From positions 62,001 to 126,000 of the forward strand of contig NZ_JASKUT010000001.1 of the NCBI RefSeq assembly GCF_030167925.1: a stretch of 64,000 nt of DNA, read 5' to 3'. Below the pieces are notes generated by a model. It ran no database searches. It was not told the origin of the DNA and was given only the letters and a program-made list of their open reading frames with translations. The position numbers were made by a program, and so were the translations under genes. This document shows, piece by piece, positions 24,860 to 35,383 of this stretch (positions within the stretch are counted from its first letter, which is position 1; each line of letters begins with the position of its first letter). This DNA comes from Paenibacillus silviterrae. GTDB taxonomy: Bacteria > Bacillota > Bacilli > Paenibacillales > NBRC-103111.

Positions 24860-26158
24860 ATGAAAGCAAGCTGGGAAAAGATAGAGAAGAACGTTGGAGT
24901 TCTTGATATTGAAGTAGACGCGGAACAGGTGGCCACCGCTCTGGACAAGGCATTTAAGAAAGTCGTCAACAAGGTGAATGTTCCGGGCTTCCGTAAGGGC
25001 AAAGTGCCTCGCTCCATTTTTGAAGCGAAATTTGGAGTGGAAAGCTTGTATCAAGACGCTCTTGATATTATTGTTCCTGAGGCTTACGTATCCGCTGTTC
25101 GCGAGACAGGGATCGAACCGGTAGACCGTCCTGAAGTAGACGTAGAGCAATTCGGCAAAGGCCAAACGCTGAAGTTCAAAGCGAAGGTTGTTGTAAAGCC
25201 GGAAGTTGAGCTCGGCGACTACAAAGGTATTGAGCTTGAGCACCAAGCGACGGAAGTAACGGCTGAAGAAGTGAACGAAGAGCTTAAGAAATTGCAAGGC
25301 CGTCATGCTGAGCTTGTTCCTGTAGAAGAAGGCGCAGCACAGAACGGCGACGTGGTTGTTATCGACTTTGAAGGCTTCGTAGACGGCGTAGCATTCGAGG
25401 GCGGCAAAGCGGAGAGATATTCTCTGGAGCTTGGCTCGAACAGCTTCATCCCTGGCTTTGAAGAGCAAGTGGTAGGCCTTGAGAAGGACGGCGAGAAGGA
25501 CATCACCGTTAGCTTCCCTGAAGATTACCATGCAGAAGAGCTGAAGGGCAAAGAAGCGGTTTTCAAAATCAAGCTGCATGATATCAAGCGCAAAAACCTG
25601 CCTGAGCTGGACGACGAGTTCGCGAAAGACGTCAGTGAATTCGAAACGCTGGATGAGTACAAGGCAGATCTCGAAAGCAAGCTGAAGGAGCGCAAAGAAA
25701 GTGAAGCTAAGCGCGGGCAAGAAGCCGAAGTGGTAGAGAAGGTTTCTGCAGCGGCTACTGTCGACATTCCTCAAGTGATGATCGATGACGAAGCGGAGCA
25801 AATGGTGAAGGAATTCGAAAACCGTCTGCGCATGCAAGGTATGAACATCGATATGTACTACCAGTTCACCGGTCAAAGCGCTGAGGATCTGAAGGGTCAA
25901 ATGCAGGAAGACGCTCAGAAGCGTGTTCGCAACAACCTGGTGCTTGAAGCGGTAGCGAAAGCGGAAGGCATCGAAGCGACACAAGAAGAAATTCAAGCTG
26001 AGCTGGAGAAGCTGGCTCAAATGTATGGCCGCTCCGCGGATGAAGTTGCAGCGATCTTCGCTAACAACGGTAACCTGCAGACGCTGGTTAATGATATCGT
26101 AACAAGAAAAACCGTTGATTTCCTGATGGAAAACAGCAAAGTCGCTGCAGCGGTTTAA
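24860..26158 (+). CDS. tig: Trigger factor (ribosome-associated chaperone, PPIase)
   Basis: A 432-residue chaperone that binds ribosomes at the exit tunnel. The ribosome-docking loop is visible as [19 protein letters not shown] near residues 38-56 (signature GFRxGKxP). The FKBP-type domain follows ([15 protein letters not shown] and [20 protein letters not shown]), then the helical C-terminal domain. ATG at 24860 has GGAGGGG upstream. Codon use is strongly biased, as expected for a highly expressed gene. It heads a run of proteolysis genes. Confidence 0.97.
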   Translation: MKASWEKIEKNVGVLDIEVDAEQVATALDKAFKKVVNKVNVPGFRKGKVPRSIFEAKFGVESLYQDALDIIVPEAYVSAVRETGIEPVDRPEVDVEQFGKGQTLKFKAKVVVKPEVELGDYKGIELEHQATEVTAEEVNEELKKLQGRHAELVPVEEGAAQNGDVVVIDFEGFVDGVAFEGGKAERYSLELGSNSFIPGFEEQVVGLEKDGEKDITVSFPEDYHAEELKGKEAVFKIKLHDIKRKNLPELDDEFAKDVSEFETLDEYKADLESKLKERKESEAKRGQEAEVVEKVSAAATVDIPQVMIDDEAEQMVKEFENRLRMQGMNIDMYYQFTGQSAEDLKGQMQEDAQKRVRNNLVLEAVAKAEGIEATQEEIQAELEKLAQMYGRSADEVAAIFANNGNLQTLVNDIVTRKTVDFLMENSKVAAAV

Positions 26159-26177
26159 TAATCACATAGGATGGCAG

Positions 26178-26208
26178 GGGCACGTGTATTCATGCGTGCC
26201 TTTGTTTT
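26178..26208 (+). terminator. Intrinsic terminator after tig
   Basis: GGCACG pairs with CGTGCC around a 10-base loop, followed by TTTGTTTT. Confidence 0.7.
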
Positions 26209-26352
26209 ACCCATCCGCATTCCCGAAATGTGTCGAAAGTACATACATATCAGCAAGATGCAACGCAGCTTGAAACGTGATACAATAATGTGTAAGGCTT
26301 TTTGAGCGGAAAGCTTGAGGGGTCTATCTCACGAAGTAAAGGGGTTGGAACG

Positions 26353-26943
26353 ATGAGTCTGGTACCTATGGTTGTCGAGCAGGAAGGACGCGGTGAGCGA
26401 TCCTATGATATTTACTCCCGTTTGCTCAAGGACCGCATCATATTTTTGGGTAGCGCGATTGATGATGACGTCGCCAACCTGATCATTGCGCAGCTCTTGT
26501 TCCTGGCTGCTCAAGATTCCGAGAAAGATATCCATCTGTACATTAACTCTCCCGGTGGTTCAGTTACAGCGGGCATGGGTATATATGATACAATGCAGTT
26601 CATCAAGCCGGATGTATCAACGATCTGCGTAGGTATGGCGGCCAGCATGGGCTCCTTGCTGCTGACGGCGGGGGCACCGGGCAAGCGCTTCGCTTTGCCG
26701 AACAGTGAAGTGATGATTCATCAGCCGCTGGGCGGAGTCCGCGGGCAAGCTTCGGATATTAAGATCCATGCCGATTGGATTATTAAGACGAAGCAGAAGC
26801 TGAATCAGATTTATGTTGAGCGCACAGGTCAGCCTTACGAGAAAATCGAACGAGACACGGACCGGGACAACTTTATGAGCGCCGAAGAAGCGAAGGCTTA
26901 CGGCCTTATTGATGCGGTTATCACTCGGAACGAATTGACTTAG
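26353..26943 (+). CDS. clpP: ATP-dependent Clp protease proteolytic subunit
   Basis: A 196-residue ClpP. The catalytic triad is visible: serine in [10 protein letters not shown], histidine in VMIHQPLGG, and aspartate in ERDTDRD. The N-terminus [20 protein letters not shown] is characteristic. ATG at 26353 follows AAAGGGG; an in-frame start at 26302 adds an unrelated leader. In B. subtilis clpP is unlinked, while here it stands between tig and clpX, the order common in many other bacteria. No CtsR-type operator was recognised upstream. Confidence 0.97.
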   Translation: MSLVPMVVEQEGRGERSYDIYSRLLKDRIIFLGSAIDDDVANLIIAQLLFLAAQDSEKDIHLYINSPGGSVTAGMGIYDTMQFIKPDVSTICVGMAASMGSLLLTAGAPGKRFALPNSEVMIHQPLGGVRGQASDIKIHADWIIKTKQKLNQIYVERTGQPYEKIERDTDRDNFMSAEEAKAYGLIDAVITRNELT

Positions 26944-26958
26944 GAATGGAGTGATTCC

Positions 26959-28224
26959 ATGTTTAAATTTAACGATGAAAAAGGTCAGCTGAAGTGTTCC
27001 TTCTGCGGTAAGTCGCAGGAGCAGGTCCGCAAGCTGGTCGCTGGACCGGGCGTTTATATATGCGATGAGTGTATCGAGCTTTGCACGGAAATCGTTGAGG
27101 AAGAATTGGGTCACGAGGAAGAGCTGGATCTGAAGGATGTGCCGAAGCCGAAAGAAATTCGCACGATTCTTGACCAGTATGTTATCGGGCAGGAGCAAGC
27201 GAAGAAGTCGCTTTCCGTAGCGGTATACAACCACTATAAGCGGATCAATTCCGGCCAGAACAAGCTGGAGGATGTAGAGCTTCAGAAGTCGAATATCGCC
27301 CTTGTCGGACCGACAGGTAGCGGTAAGACATTGCTGGCACAGACGCTGGCCAAAATTTTGAACGTTCCGTTCGCCATCGCGGACGCAACTTCCTTGACGG
27401 AAGCCGGTTACGTAGGCGAGGACGTTGAGAACATCTTGCTCAAGCTTATTCAAGCGGCTGATTACGACGTGGAGAAGGCGGAGCGCGGCATTATTTATAT
27501 CGACGAAATCGATAAGGTAGCCCGTAAATCCGAGAACCCGTCCATTACTCGCGACGTTTCCGGTGAAGGCGTGCAGCAGGCTTTGCTGAAAATTCTTGAA
27601 GGCACGGTGGCTTCCGTTCCTCCGCAAGGCGGACGTAAGCATCCTCATCAGGAATTTATCCAGATCGATACGACGAATATCTTGTTTATTTGCGGCGGTG
27701 CCTTCGACGGCCTGGAGCAGATCATCAAGCGCCGTATCGGTAAGAAGGTCATCGGCTTCGGAGCTGACGGCAAGGTGGCTGATCTCAAGCCGGGCGAGTA
27801 CTTGTCCCTCGTGCTGCCGGAAGATCTGCTTAAGTTTGGCTTGATTCCTGAATTTGTCGGTCGTCTGCCGGTCATCTCTACACTGGAGCCGCTGGATGAG
27901 GCTGCCTTGGTACGCATCCTGACCGAGCCGAAGAACGCTCTCGTGAAGCAGTACCAAAAGCTGCTGGAGATGGATAACGTGTCGCTCGAATTCGAGCCGG
28001 AAGCACTGGAGGAAATCGCGAAGGAAGCGATTAAACGTAACACCGGTGCCCGCGGACTGCGTGCCATCATCGAGAGCATCATGCTGGAGGTTATGTACGA
28101 GGCGCCGTCCCGTACGGAAAATTCCAGCTGCGTGGTTACGAAGGAGTCCGTTCAAGCGAAGATCGCTCCGCCGATCACTTCCAAGGACGCTCAGTCGGTG
28201 AAGAAGAAGGAAGAAAGCGCCTAA
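26959..28224 (+). CDS. clpX: Clp protease ATP-binding subunit ClpX
   Basis: A 421-residue AAA+ unfoldase that feeds substrates to ClpP. An N-terminal zinc-binding domain has the four cysteines CSFCGKS and ICDECIELC. Walker A is [12 protein letters not shown] and Walker B is IIYIDEIDK; the ClpP-binding IGF loop is present as KKVIGFGAD. Sixteen bases from clpP, so the two form an operon. Length is standard. Confidence 0.97.
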   Translation: MFKFNDEKGQLKCSFCGKSQEQVRKLVAGPGVYICDECIELCTEIVEEELGHEEELDLKDVPKPKEIRTILDQYVIGQEQAKKSLSVAVYNHYKRINSGQNKLEDVELQKSNIALVGPTGSGKTLLAQTLAKILNVPFAIADATSLTEAGYVGEDVENILLKLIQAADYDVEKAERGIIYIDEIDKVARKSENPSITRDVSGEGVQQALLKILEGTVASVPPQGGRKHPHQEFIQIDTTNILFICGGAFDGLEQIIKRRIGKKVIGFGADGKVADLKPGEYLSLVLPEDLLKFGLIPEFVGRLPVISTLEPLDEAALVRILTEPKNALVKQYQKLLEMDNVSLEFEPEALEEIAKEAIKRNTGARGLRAIIESIMLEVMYEAPSRTENSSCVVTKESVQAKIAPPITSKDAQSVKKKEESA

Positions 28225-28248
28225 GCTCGAATCGAATATTTATACCGG

Positions 28249-28283
28249 ACACCTCCAATCCCTGCGAAGGGAGCGGAGGATGT
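28249..28283 (+). promoter_or_regulatory. Hairpin covering the ispG ribosome site and start
   Basis: CCTCC pairs with GGAGG and TCCCT with AGGGA around a GCGA tetraloop, with a 2/2 internal loop; ACA/TGT extends the stem across the ATG with a bulged A. It is not followed by a T run, so it is not a classical terminator. Confidence 0.45.
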
Positions 28284-29422
28284 TTGGTATCATGGGAGAG
28301 AATACACATATGTTCCACAGGAAGGATACCATCCCCGTTAAAGTAGGTAACTTGACCATTGGCGGCAGCAACGAGGTCATCATTCAGAGCATGTGTACGA
28401 CCAAGACGGCAGATGTCAAGGCAACCGTTGCGGAGATCCACCGTCTGGAAGAAGCCGGCTGCCAAATCGTGCGGGTGACGGTGAACAACAAAGAGGCGGC
28501 CGAAGCCATTAAGGAAATCAAGAAGCAGATCTCGATCCCCCTTGTTGCGGATATTCACTTTGACCACCGTCTTGCCTTGATGGCGATTGAGAACGGCATT
28601 GATAAGGTTCGTATTAATCCGGGTAACATCGGACGCCGCGAGAAGGTAGAGGCGGTAGTGAAGGCTTGCAAGGAGAGAGGCATTCCGATTCGGATCGGGG
28701 TCAATGCGGGCTCTCTAGAGAATCATCTGCTTGAGAAGTACGGCTATCCGACGCCGGAAGCCATGGTTGAGAGCGCCCTCTATCATATCGGCATTCTGGA
28801 AGAGCTGGACTTCCGGGACATCATTGTGTCCTTGAAAGCCTCCGATGTGCCTATGGCGATTGCAGCGTATACGAAGGCGGCATCGGCTTTCCGGTACCCG
28901 CTGCACCTTGGCATCACCGAGGCAGGAACCTTGTTCTCCGGCACAGTGAAAAGTGCTGCAGGGCTGGGTGCCCTTCTAAGTATGGGTCTTGGATCGACGA
29001 TCCGAATCTCGCTTAGCGCGGACCCGGTGGAAGAGGTAAAAGTGTGCCGCGAGCTGTTGAAATCGTTCGGCTTAATTACGAATGCGGCTACGCTTGTTTC
29101 CTGTCCGACCTGTGGACGGCTGGACATCGACCTGTTCTCGATCGCCAACGAGGTGGAGGAATACATCTCCAAGCTGAAGGTGCCGATCAAGGTGTCGGTG
29201 CTGGGCTGCGCGGTGAACGGACCCGGGGAAGCACGCGAGGCCGACATCGGTATTGCCGGTGCCCGCGGCGAAGGCATGCTGTTCCGTTACGGGGAAATGA
29301 TTCGCAAAGTTCCGGAAGAGGAGCTCCTGTCCGAGCTGAAGAGGGAAATCGATATCATTGTAGCGCATTTTGAGCAGACGGGAGAAATCCCGGGCCGAAA
29401 GCATCATGAGATACAAGCATGA
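28280..29422 (+). CDS. ispG: 4-hydroxy-3-methylbut-2-enyl diphosphate synthase (IspG/GcpE)
   Basis: A 380-residue iron-sulfur enzyme of the MEP isoprenoid pathway. Signatures: [20 protein letters not shown], the TIM-barrel segments [17 protein letters not shown] and [10 protein letters not shown], and cluster ligands in SCPTCGR and [12 protein letters not shown] at 28280 has AAGGGAG 6 bases upstream; ATGs at 28292 and 28310 are also in frame, and the B. subtilis protein begins near the last. The start lies in a hairpin. A terminator follows. Confidence 0.95.
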   Translation: MFGIMGENTHMFHRKDTIPVKVGNLTIGGSNEVIIQSMCTTKTADVKATVAEIHRLEEAGCQIVRVTVNNKEAAEAIKEIKKQISIPLVADIHFDHRLALMAIENGIDKVRINPGNIGRREKVEAVVKACKERGIPIRIGVNAGSLENHLLEKYGYPTPEAMVESALYHIGILEELDFRDIIVSLKASDVPMAIAAYTKAASAFRYPLHLGITEAGTLFSGTVKSAAGLGALLSMGLGSTIRISLSADPVEEVKVCRELLKSFGLITNAATLVSCPTCGRLDIDLFSIANEVEEYISKLKVPIKVSVLGCAVNGPGEAREADIGIAGARGEGMLFRYGEMIRKVPEEELLSELKREIDIIVAHFEQTGEIPGRKHHEIQA

Positions 29423-29432
29423 TATATCAAGA

Positions 29433-29459
29433 AGTCCGCAGCCTGCTGCGGGCTTTTTC
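29433..29459 (+). terminator. Intrinsic terminator after ispG
   Basis: AGTCCGCAG pairs with CTGCGGGCT (one T-G pair) around CCTG, followed by TTTTT. Confidence 0.85.
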
Positions 29460-29527
29460 TATGCATAAAGAAGCCTTTTTTGGAAAATAACAAATAGTAT
29501 TCCCATTCCAAGAAGGAGTACTGCTGA

Positions 29528-30310
29528 ATGAAACGTATCGCTACATTACTGACTACCTTGATTCTGACGGCTTCTGCCGCCGGAACCTTGTATGCTTCGG
29601 CTCCGATAGACCCGCCGCCGCTTCCTCCCAAGCAGCCGTCCAAACAGATTGCGCTCGTTATTGACGATTTCGGCAACGATATGCTGGGAACGAAGGAGAT
29701 GATGGAACTGCCTATTCCCTTTACAGCAGCTGTAATGCCCTTCCTGCCTACAACCAAGCGGGATGCGGAATGGGCTCATCAGCTGGGACGTGATGTGATC
29801 ATTCACTTGCCCATGGAGCCGAAGAGAGGCAAGAAAAGCTGGCTCGGGCCCGGTGCCATTACGACGGATTTAACGGACGAAGAAGTTCGAGAGCGTGTGC
29901 TGGCTGCTATACAGGATGTGCCTCATGCCATTGGTATGAACAATCATATGGGCTCCAAGGTTACGGCAGATGAGCGAATCATGCGTATTATCTTGACGAT
30001 CTGCAAGGAAAAGGGACTCTTCTTCTTGGATAGCCGTACCACAGATAAGTCCAAGGTAGGTCAGATTGCTCATGAGCTGGGTGTACCGACCGCCGAGAAC
30101 CATCTGTTTATGGACGATATATACTCCAGAGGCCATATTATAAAACAAGCCTTGAAGGTGCAAAAGCATGTGAAGGAGCATGAGACAACGGTGGTCATCG
30201 GGCATGTGGGTCCTCCGGGTAAGCATACCGCTGCGGTGCTTAAGGAATCTATCCCGACGCTTCAGCAGCTGGGTGCCACCTTCACTCCTGTTTCCAAGCT
30301 GGTCAAATAA
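29528..30310 (+). CDS. Divergent polysaccharide deacetylase family protein (exported)
   Basis: A 260-residue protein with an N-terminal signal peptide (KRIATLLTTLILTASAAGTL), a short proline-rich linker, and a divergent polysaccharide deacetylase domain of the YibQ type: IALVIDDFGNDMLGTKEMMEL, FTAAVMPFLPTTKRDAEWAH, VIIHLPMEPK and GMNNHMGSKVTADERIM. The substrate is not known, and the canonical NodB metal motif is not obvious. AAGGAG lies upstream of the start. It converges on cwlD, another envelope gene. Confidence 0.88.
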   Translation: MKRIATLLTTLILTASAAGTLYASAPIDPPPLPPKQPSKQIALVIDDFGNDMLGTKEMMELPIPFTAAVMPFLPTTKRDAEWAHQLGRDVIIHLPMEPKRGKKSWLGPGAITTDLTDEEVRERVLAAIQDVPHAIGMNNHMGSKVTADERIMRIILTICKEKGLFFLDSRTTDKSKVGQIAHELGVPTAENHLFMDDIYSRGHIIKQALKVQKHVKEHETTVVIGHVGPPGKHTAAVLKESIPTLQQLGATFTPVSKLVK

Positions 30311-30315
30311 TGCCG

Positions 30316-30353
30316 AAAGCCAGGCCGTTCTAGAAACGTCAGCCTGGCTTTTT
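30316..30353. terminator. Bidirectional terminator overlapping the cwlD 3' end
   Basis: AAAGCCAGGC pairs perfectly with GCCTGGCTTT, flanked by A residues on one side and T residues on the other. The last codons and stop of cwlD lie within the right arm and loop. Confidence 0.85.
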
Positions 30354-31055
30354 CTCTTCCAAATACCGCTGCACGCCATCGCTAATTCGCTTGGCTATAT
30401 CCTTTTGTCCTGTAGGCTCAAGCATACGCTGCCGGTCGCTCGGATTGCTTAAGTACCCGACCTCAACAATCACGGAAGGACATTTCGCGTGTTTCAACAA
30501 GTAATATGTTTTTCCGTAAATGGGTGTCTCTTGCGCACCGTAAAGCTGGTTAAGGGCTTGTTGAAGCTCCTTGGCCAGTCTCTTGCTTTCTTCTGTTTTC
30601 TGGTGAAGGAGAAGAGGGCCGCTTTTGCGTGTGTTTCCTGCAGTATTGACATGAATGCTGATCAGCAGCTTGGGATTAATTTCGTTTGCAAGATGCGTAC
30701 GTTGAGCCAAATCCTTGATATGGCGGGAGTGAATCCGCAGCCAGTGATTTTCCGTGCTAAGCGCATAGTCCCCGTTACGGTTCATCATGACCTGATATCC
30801 TCTCGCTTGAAGCTCCTCATATACCTTCGTGGCTATGGCAAGGTTAATATCCTTTTCATAAATCGTCCCCAAATGAGTCCCGCTGTCCACTCCGCCATGA
30901 CCTACATCGATCATCACATCCACGTCCTTTAGAATCGGGTTTTGCTGAAGTGAGCTTTCGGATCGGGCGTTAGCCGAACCCTCGGACGAGAACATGCCGA
31001 TCCCGATCAGCACTAGCATTAACATTAGCAGCAACCATCGGCGAGCAATAATCAC
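30339..31055 (-). CDS. cwlD: Germination-specific N-acetylmuramoyl-L-alanine amidase CwlD
   Basis: About 238 residues, close to B. subtilis CwlD (237). A single N-terminal membrane anchor (WLLLMLMLVLIGIGMF) is followed by an Amidase_3 domain with zinc ligands in MIDVGHGG, YEKDINLA and ISIHVNTA and the catalytic glutamate in VIVEVGYLSNP. CwlD helps make muramic lactam in the spore cortex, the mark recognised by germination enzymes. GTG at 31055 is 11 bases from GAGG; GTG at 31064 is in frame but only 2 bases away. It diverges from lonB. Confidence 0.88.
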   Translation of the reverse strand: MIIARRWLLLMLMLVLIGIGMFSSEGSANARSESSLQQNPILKDVDVMIDVGHGGVDSGTHLGTIYEKDINLAIATKVYEELQARGYQVMMNRNGDYALSTENHWLRIHSRHIKDLAQRTHLANEINPKLLISIHVNTAGNTRKSGPLLLHQKTEESKRLAKELQQALNQLYGAQETPIYGKTYYLLKHAKCPSVIVEVGYLSNPSDRQRMLEPTGQKDIAKRISDGVQRYLEEKKPG

Positions 31056-31157
31056 ATGAATCACATCCTCGACGTGAAGACTTGAAATACGGTCTTAGCC
31101 TTGCTTACGGTACTTCGCCGTATCCGTGCACCAAGAAAAGTTTCTTTGGAAAATCGG

Positions 31158-31187
31158 GATTAATGGCACCAACGCAGGGCAATACTA
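31158..31187 (+). promoter_or_regulatory. Candidate SigF promoter of lonB
   Basis: GATTA at 31158-31162, exactly 15 bases, GGCAATACTA at 31178-31187. The -10 matches GGnnAnAnTR completely; the -35 matches GYATA in three of five. B. subtilis lonB is forespore-expressed under SigF. Confidence 0.5.
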
Positions 31188-31218
31188 CCAATTATTATGA
31201 TGTTTGGAGGTAGGCGGG

Positions 31219-32922
31219 ATGAGCATAAGTGTGATTTTAATGGTAATCCAGTTGTTTTTTGCGATAGTGATCGGGTTGTACTTCTGGAATTTGCTGCGGA
31301 ATCAGCAGACCAACAGAACGGCCGTTGATAAGGAATCGAGAAAAGAACTGGAGAAGCTGCGCAAGCTTCGTTCCATTTCGTTAAATAAGCCGTTAGCCGA
31401 AAAAACAAGACCATCCTCCATGGATGATATTGTAGGTCAACGGGAGGGGCTGCGGGCGTTGAAGGCCGCACTGTGCGGTTCGAATCCGCAGCACGTGATT
31501 ATTTACGGTCCTCCCGGTGTAGGGAAAACGGCGGCTGCACGCGTCGTTTTGGAGGAAGCGAAGAAGAATGTGGAGTCTCCTTTCCGTCCGGATGCCAAAT
31601 TCACGGAGATCGACGCCACGACCGCCCGCTTTGACGAGCGGGGTATAGCGGATCCGCTGATCGGCTCGGTTCATGATCCGATCTACCAAGGGGCGGGGGC
31701 AATGGGTGTTGCCGGTATACCGCAGCCCAAGGCGGGAGCTGTCACGAAGGCTCACGGCGGTATTCTGTTTATTGATGAAATCGGTGAATTGCATCCTCAC
31801 CAGATGAATAAATTATTAAAGGTGCTTGAGGATCGTAAGGTATTTTTGGAAAGTGCATACTACAATTCGGAAGACACGAACATTCCGGGCTACATTCATG
31901 ATGTGTTTCAAAACGGGCTTCCTGCCGACTTTCGTTTAGTGGGGGCGACGACTCGTAATCCCTCCGAGCTCCCACCTGCCATTCGTTCGCGCTGTATGGA
32001 AATTTTCTTTCGTCCGCTGCTTCCTGATGAGATCAGCCTCATAGCTTCCAAGGCACTGAAGAAAATCGGGATGTCTGAGAATGAAGCGGCCATTAACGTG
32101 GTGAAGAAATATGCTACCAACGGCAGGGAGGCGGTCAATGTCATTCAGCTGGCAGCCGGGATGGCGCTCACGGAAGGCAGAAGAGAGGTATCCGCTGCCG
32201 ATGTCGAATGGGTTGTGAACAGCTCCCAAATTCCGCCGCGGCCGGAGAAAAAAATTCCTCAGCAGCCTGCCATAGGCTTGGTCAACGGTCTTGCCGTATA
32301 TGGTCCGAATCTAGGGACGCTGCTTGAGATTGAAGTAACGGCGATTCCTGTGATCGGCACCAATCATGGCCAATTCACCATTACCGGAGTGGTGGATGAA
32401 GAAGAAATGGGCGGAGGCTCCCGTACACTTCGCCGCAAGAGCATGGCCAGAGGCTCGGTAGAGAACGTGCTGACCGTGCTTCGAAGACTCGGCATGAACC
32501 CTTACGGCTATGATCTTCACATCAATTTCCCGGGCGGCATCCCGATTGACGGTCCTTCTGCGGGGATCTCTATGGCTACGGCGATCGCTTCGGCAATCCA
32601 TCAGATTCCGGTGGACAACCATATTGCCATGACAGGGGAAATCAGCATCCATGGGAAGGTGAAGCCCGTTGGCGGCGTCATTGCCAAGGTGGAGGCGGCA
32701 TTCCAGGCCGGGGCAACGAAAGTGATTATCCCAAAAGAGAACTGGCAGGAAATTTTCGCGGGATTGAACGGGCTTGAGGTCATACCGGTAGATTCCGTAC
32801 AGGAGGCTCTGTTCCACGCCTTGGGAATGGAGCTCAGCGAGCAGACCGACTCCTTTGCTCTGCCGCAAGACGGCTTGCCTGGAGCTTCGGTTACGGTTTT
32901 GCATGCGGACGCTGTAGAATAA
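31219..32922 (+). CDS. lonB: ATP-dependent protease LonB
   Basis: A 567-residue Lon-like protease. An N-terminal membrane segment (SVILMVIQLFFAIVIGLYFW) is followed by an AAA+ domain with Walker [15 protein letters not shown] and Walker B ILFIDEIGE, and a C-terminal Lon protease domain with catalytic serine in DGPSAGISMATA and lysine in GGVIAKVEAAFQAGATKVII. The long N-domain of LonA is missing, as expected for LonB. ATG at 31219 follows GGAGGTAGGCGGG. It stands directly before lon, as in B. subtilis. Confidence 0.95.
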   Translation: MSISVILMVIQLFFAIVIGLYFWNLLRNQQTNRTAVDKESRKELEKLRKLRSISLNKPLAEKTRPSSMDDIVGQREGLRALKAALCGSNPQHVIIYGPPGVGKTAAARVVLEEAKKNVESPFRPDAKFTEIDATTARFDERGIADPLIGSVHDPIYQGAGAMGVAGIPQPKAGAVTKAHGGILFIDEIGELHPHQMNKLLKVLEDRKVFLESAYYNSEDTNIPGYIHDVFQNGLPADFRLVGATTRNPSELPPAIRSRCMEIFFRPLLPDEISLIASKALKKIGMSENEAAINVVKKYATNGREAVNVIQLAAGMALTEGRREVSAADVEWVVNSSQIPPRPEKKIPQQPAIGLVNGLAVYGPNLGTLLEIEVTAIPVIGTNHGQFTITGVVDEEEMGGGSRTLRRKSMARGSVENVLTVLRRLGMNPYGYDLHINFPGGIPIDGPSAGISMATAIASAIHQIPVDNHIAMTGEISIHGKVKPVGGVIAKVEAAFQAGATKVIIPKENWQEIFAGLNGLEVIPVDSVQEALFHALGMELSEQTDSFALPQDGLPGASVTVLHADAVE

Positions 32923-33028
32923 GGTGTCCGCAGGCGCCTTCATTGGTGTTTTCGTATGGATTTTGATAAAATGTTAGCAACGCTGTTAAGCGAAGAGCTT
33001 GTTACTAGAAGTCTGGAGGTGCTCGTGG

Positions 33029-35359
33029 ATGGGACCTAACAAGAATAAGGTGCGCCGCTTGCCGCTGCTTCCGCTGCGGGGTCTGCTCGTGTATCCGAGC
33101 ATGGTGCTGCATTTGGACGTCGGCAGGGAGAAATCGGTGCGGGCACTGGAAAAAGCCATGGTCGACGACAGCATGATTTTGTTGTGTACGCAATCGGAAG
33201 TGAATATAGAAGAGCCCAAGACGGAAGATATTTACCGTGTTGGCACCATTGCCCGGGTTCGTCAAATGCTGAAGCTGCCTAACGGAACGATCCGCGTCCT
33301 CGTGGAAGGCGTTGTCCGGGCGGAAATTACAGAATTTTTGACGAACGAAGAGTACTATGAAGTAAATGCGAAAGAGCTGCCCGAGCAGGAGACGACCGAT
33401 CCGGAGATCGATGCGCTCATGCGAACGGTGCTAACTCAATTCGAGCATTACATCAACTTGTCCAAGAAGGTAACGCCGGAAACGTTGGCCGCCGTATCGG
33501 ATATCGATGAGCCCGGACGTCTTGCCGATGTCATTTGCAGTCATTTATCCCTTAAAATTAAGGATAAGCAAGAAATTCTGGAAACTGTTGATGTCCGCGA
33601 GCGGCTGGAGAAGCTGCTGGGGATCCTTAACAACGAGCGGGAAGTGCTGGAGCTGGAGCGCAAAATCAGCCAGCGAGTCAAGAAGCAGATGGAGAAAACG
33701 CAGAAGGAATACTATCTGCGTGAGCAAATGAAGGCCATCCAGAAGGAGCTCGGCGAGAAGGAAGGCCGCGCGGGCGAAGCCGAAGAGCTTCGCAATCAGC
33801 TGGAGCAGGCGGAAGTGCCTGAGAAGGTCCGGGAGAAAATCGAGAAGGAAATCGACCGTCTTGAGAAAATGCCGGCAACCTCGGCGGAAGGATCGGTCAT
33901 TCGCAATTATATCGACTGGCTTCTGGCTCTTCCTTGGAACAAGAAAACGGAAGACGATTTGGATATCGGCAAGGCAGAGCACATTCTCAACGAGGACCAC
34001 TATGGCTTGGAGAAGCCGAAGGAACGGGTTCTTGAATATTTGGCGGTACAGAAGCTTGTGAAGAAGCTGAAGGGGCCGATTCTTTGCCTGGTAGGGCCGC
34101 CAGGGGTCGGGAAAACCTCCATTGCTCGCTCCATTGCCCGTTCGATGAATCGTGAATTCGTACGGATCTCCCTCGGCGGAGTGAGAGATGAAGCGGAAAT
34201 CCGCGGTCACCGCAGAACGTACGTAGGAGCTATGCCGGGTCGCGTCATTCAAGGGATGAAGACGGCCGGAACCAGCAATCCGGTGTTCCTGCTAGACGAG
34301 ATTGACAAGATGTCCATGGATTTCCGTGGAGATCCGTCCGCCGCGCTGCTTGAGGTGCTGGATCCGGAGCAGAACAGCACGTTCTCCGACCACTTTATCG
34401 AGGTGCCGTTCGATCTTTCGAACGTGATGTTCGTAACGACAGCAAACGCGCTTCACAACATTCCGCGGCCGCTGCTCGACCGGATGGAGGTTTTGTACAT
34501 CCCGGGTTACACGGAAGTCGAGAAGATGCATATCGCCCGCAACTACTTGCTTCCTAAGCAAAAGCGCGACCATGGTCTGGAAGACGGCCAGCTTCAAGTG
34601 GAGGACGGAGCGCTCCTGCGAACGGTTCGGGAATACACGCGGGAAGCGGGAGTACGGAATTTGGAGCAGCAGGTATCGTCGATCTGCCGCAAGGCGGCGA
34701 AGCTCATCGTGGGAGGCCACGGTTCGGTGCATGTGCATCCGGATAACCTGAAGGACTTCCTTGGGCCGGCCAAATTCCGATTCGGAACGGCGGAGGAGAA
34801 GGATCAGATCGGAGCGGTAACCGGCCTTGCCTGGACGGAGGTAGGTGGCGATACGCTGGTAATCGAGGTTTCCATCATGCCGGGCAACGGCAAGCTAACC
34901 TTGACAGGGAAGCTCGGCGATGTCATGAAGGAATCGGCCCAAGCCGCCTTCAGCTATACACGATCCCGCGTTCAGCAGCTGGGCATTCAACCGGACTTCC
35001 ATGAGAAGTTCGACATTCATATCCATATCCCGGAGGGCGCCATTCCAAAGGATGGTCCGTCAGCAGGGATTACGATGGCTACAGCACTCATCTCTGCCCT
35101 GACGAATATCCCCGTCTCGCGCCATGTTGCGATGACCGGAGAGGTTACCCTGCGCGGCCGCGTGCTGCCGATCGGCGGCTTGAAAGAGAAGGCGCTGGCA
35201 GCCCACCGGGCCGGGATTCGTACGGTTCTTCTGCCGCAGGATAATGTGAAGGATATTGAAGAAGTACCGGAGAGCGTGCGCAACGAGCTGCGTTTCGTTC
35301 CGGTATCGCATATGGATGAAGTTTTGGAGCATGCACTAGTGAAGCCAGTAGGCGTCTAA
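33029..35359 (+). CDS. lon: ATP-dependent protease Lon (LonA)
   Basis: A 776-residue Lon protease: N-terminal substrate-recognition domain ([20 protein letters not shown] onward), a long coiled-coil ([20 protein letters not shown]), AAA+ domain with [18 protein letters not shown] and [10 protein letters not shown], and protease domain with the Ser-Lys dyad in [13 protein letters not shown] and [15 protein letters not shown] at 33029 has GGAGGT 9 bases upstream. The ysxC gene follows after 24 bases, the B. subtilis order. Confidence 0.97.
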   Translation: MGPNKNKVRRLPLLPLRGLLVYPSMVLHLDVGREKSVRALEKAMVDDSMILLCTQSEVNIEEPKTEDIYRVGTIARVRQMLKLPNGTIRVLVEGVVRAEITEFLTNEEYYEVNAKELPEQETTDPEIDALMRTVLTQFEHYINLSKKVTPETLAAVSDIDEPGRLADVICSHLSLKIKDKQEILETVDVRERLEKLLGILNNEREVLELERKISQRVKKQMEKTQKEYYLREQMKAIQKELGEKEGRAGEAEELRNQLEQAEVPEKVREKIEKEIDRLEKMPATSAEGSVIRNYIDWLLALPWNKKTEDDLDIGKAEHILNEDHYGLEKPKERVLEYLAVQKLVKKLKGPILCLVGPPGVGKTSIARSIARSMNREFVRISLGGVRDEAEIRGHRRTYVGAMPGRVIQGMKTAGTSNPVFLLDEIDKMSMDFRGDPSAALLEVLDPEQNSTFSDHFIEVPFDLSNVMFVTTANALHNIPRPLLDRMEVLYIPGYTEVEKMHIARNYLLPKQKRDHGLEDGQLQVEDGALLRTVREYTREAGVRNLEQQVSSICRKAAKLIVGGHGSVHVHPDNLKDFLGPAKFRFGTAEEKDQIGAVTGLAWTEVGGDTLVIEVSIMPGNGKLTLTGKLGDVMKESAQAAFSYTRSRVQQLGIQPDFHEKFDIHIHIPEGAIPKDGPSAGITMATALISALTNIPVSRHVAMTGEVTLRGRVLPIGGLKEKALAAHRAGIRTVLLPQDNVKDIEEVPESVRNELRFVPVSHMDEVLEHALVKPVGV

Positions 35360-35383
35360 ATAACGGAAAGAGTTGATTTTACC

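Noticed and set aside
24827-26020. 397-codon minus-strand open frame
   Set aside because: It is the antisense of tig. Phe/Leu-rich with no domain; the trigger factor on the plus strand is certain.
26617-28155. 512-codon minus-strand open frame
   Set aside because: It lies opposite clpP/clpX, whose motifs are complete. The translation is Leu/Arg/Gln-rich with no family motif, typical of the reverse complement of a codon-biased gene.
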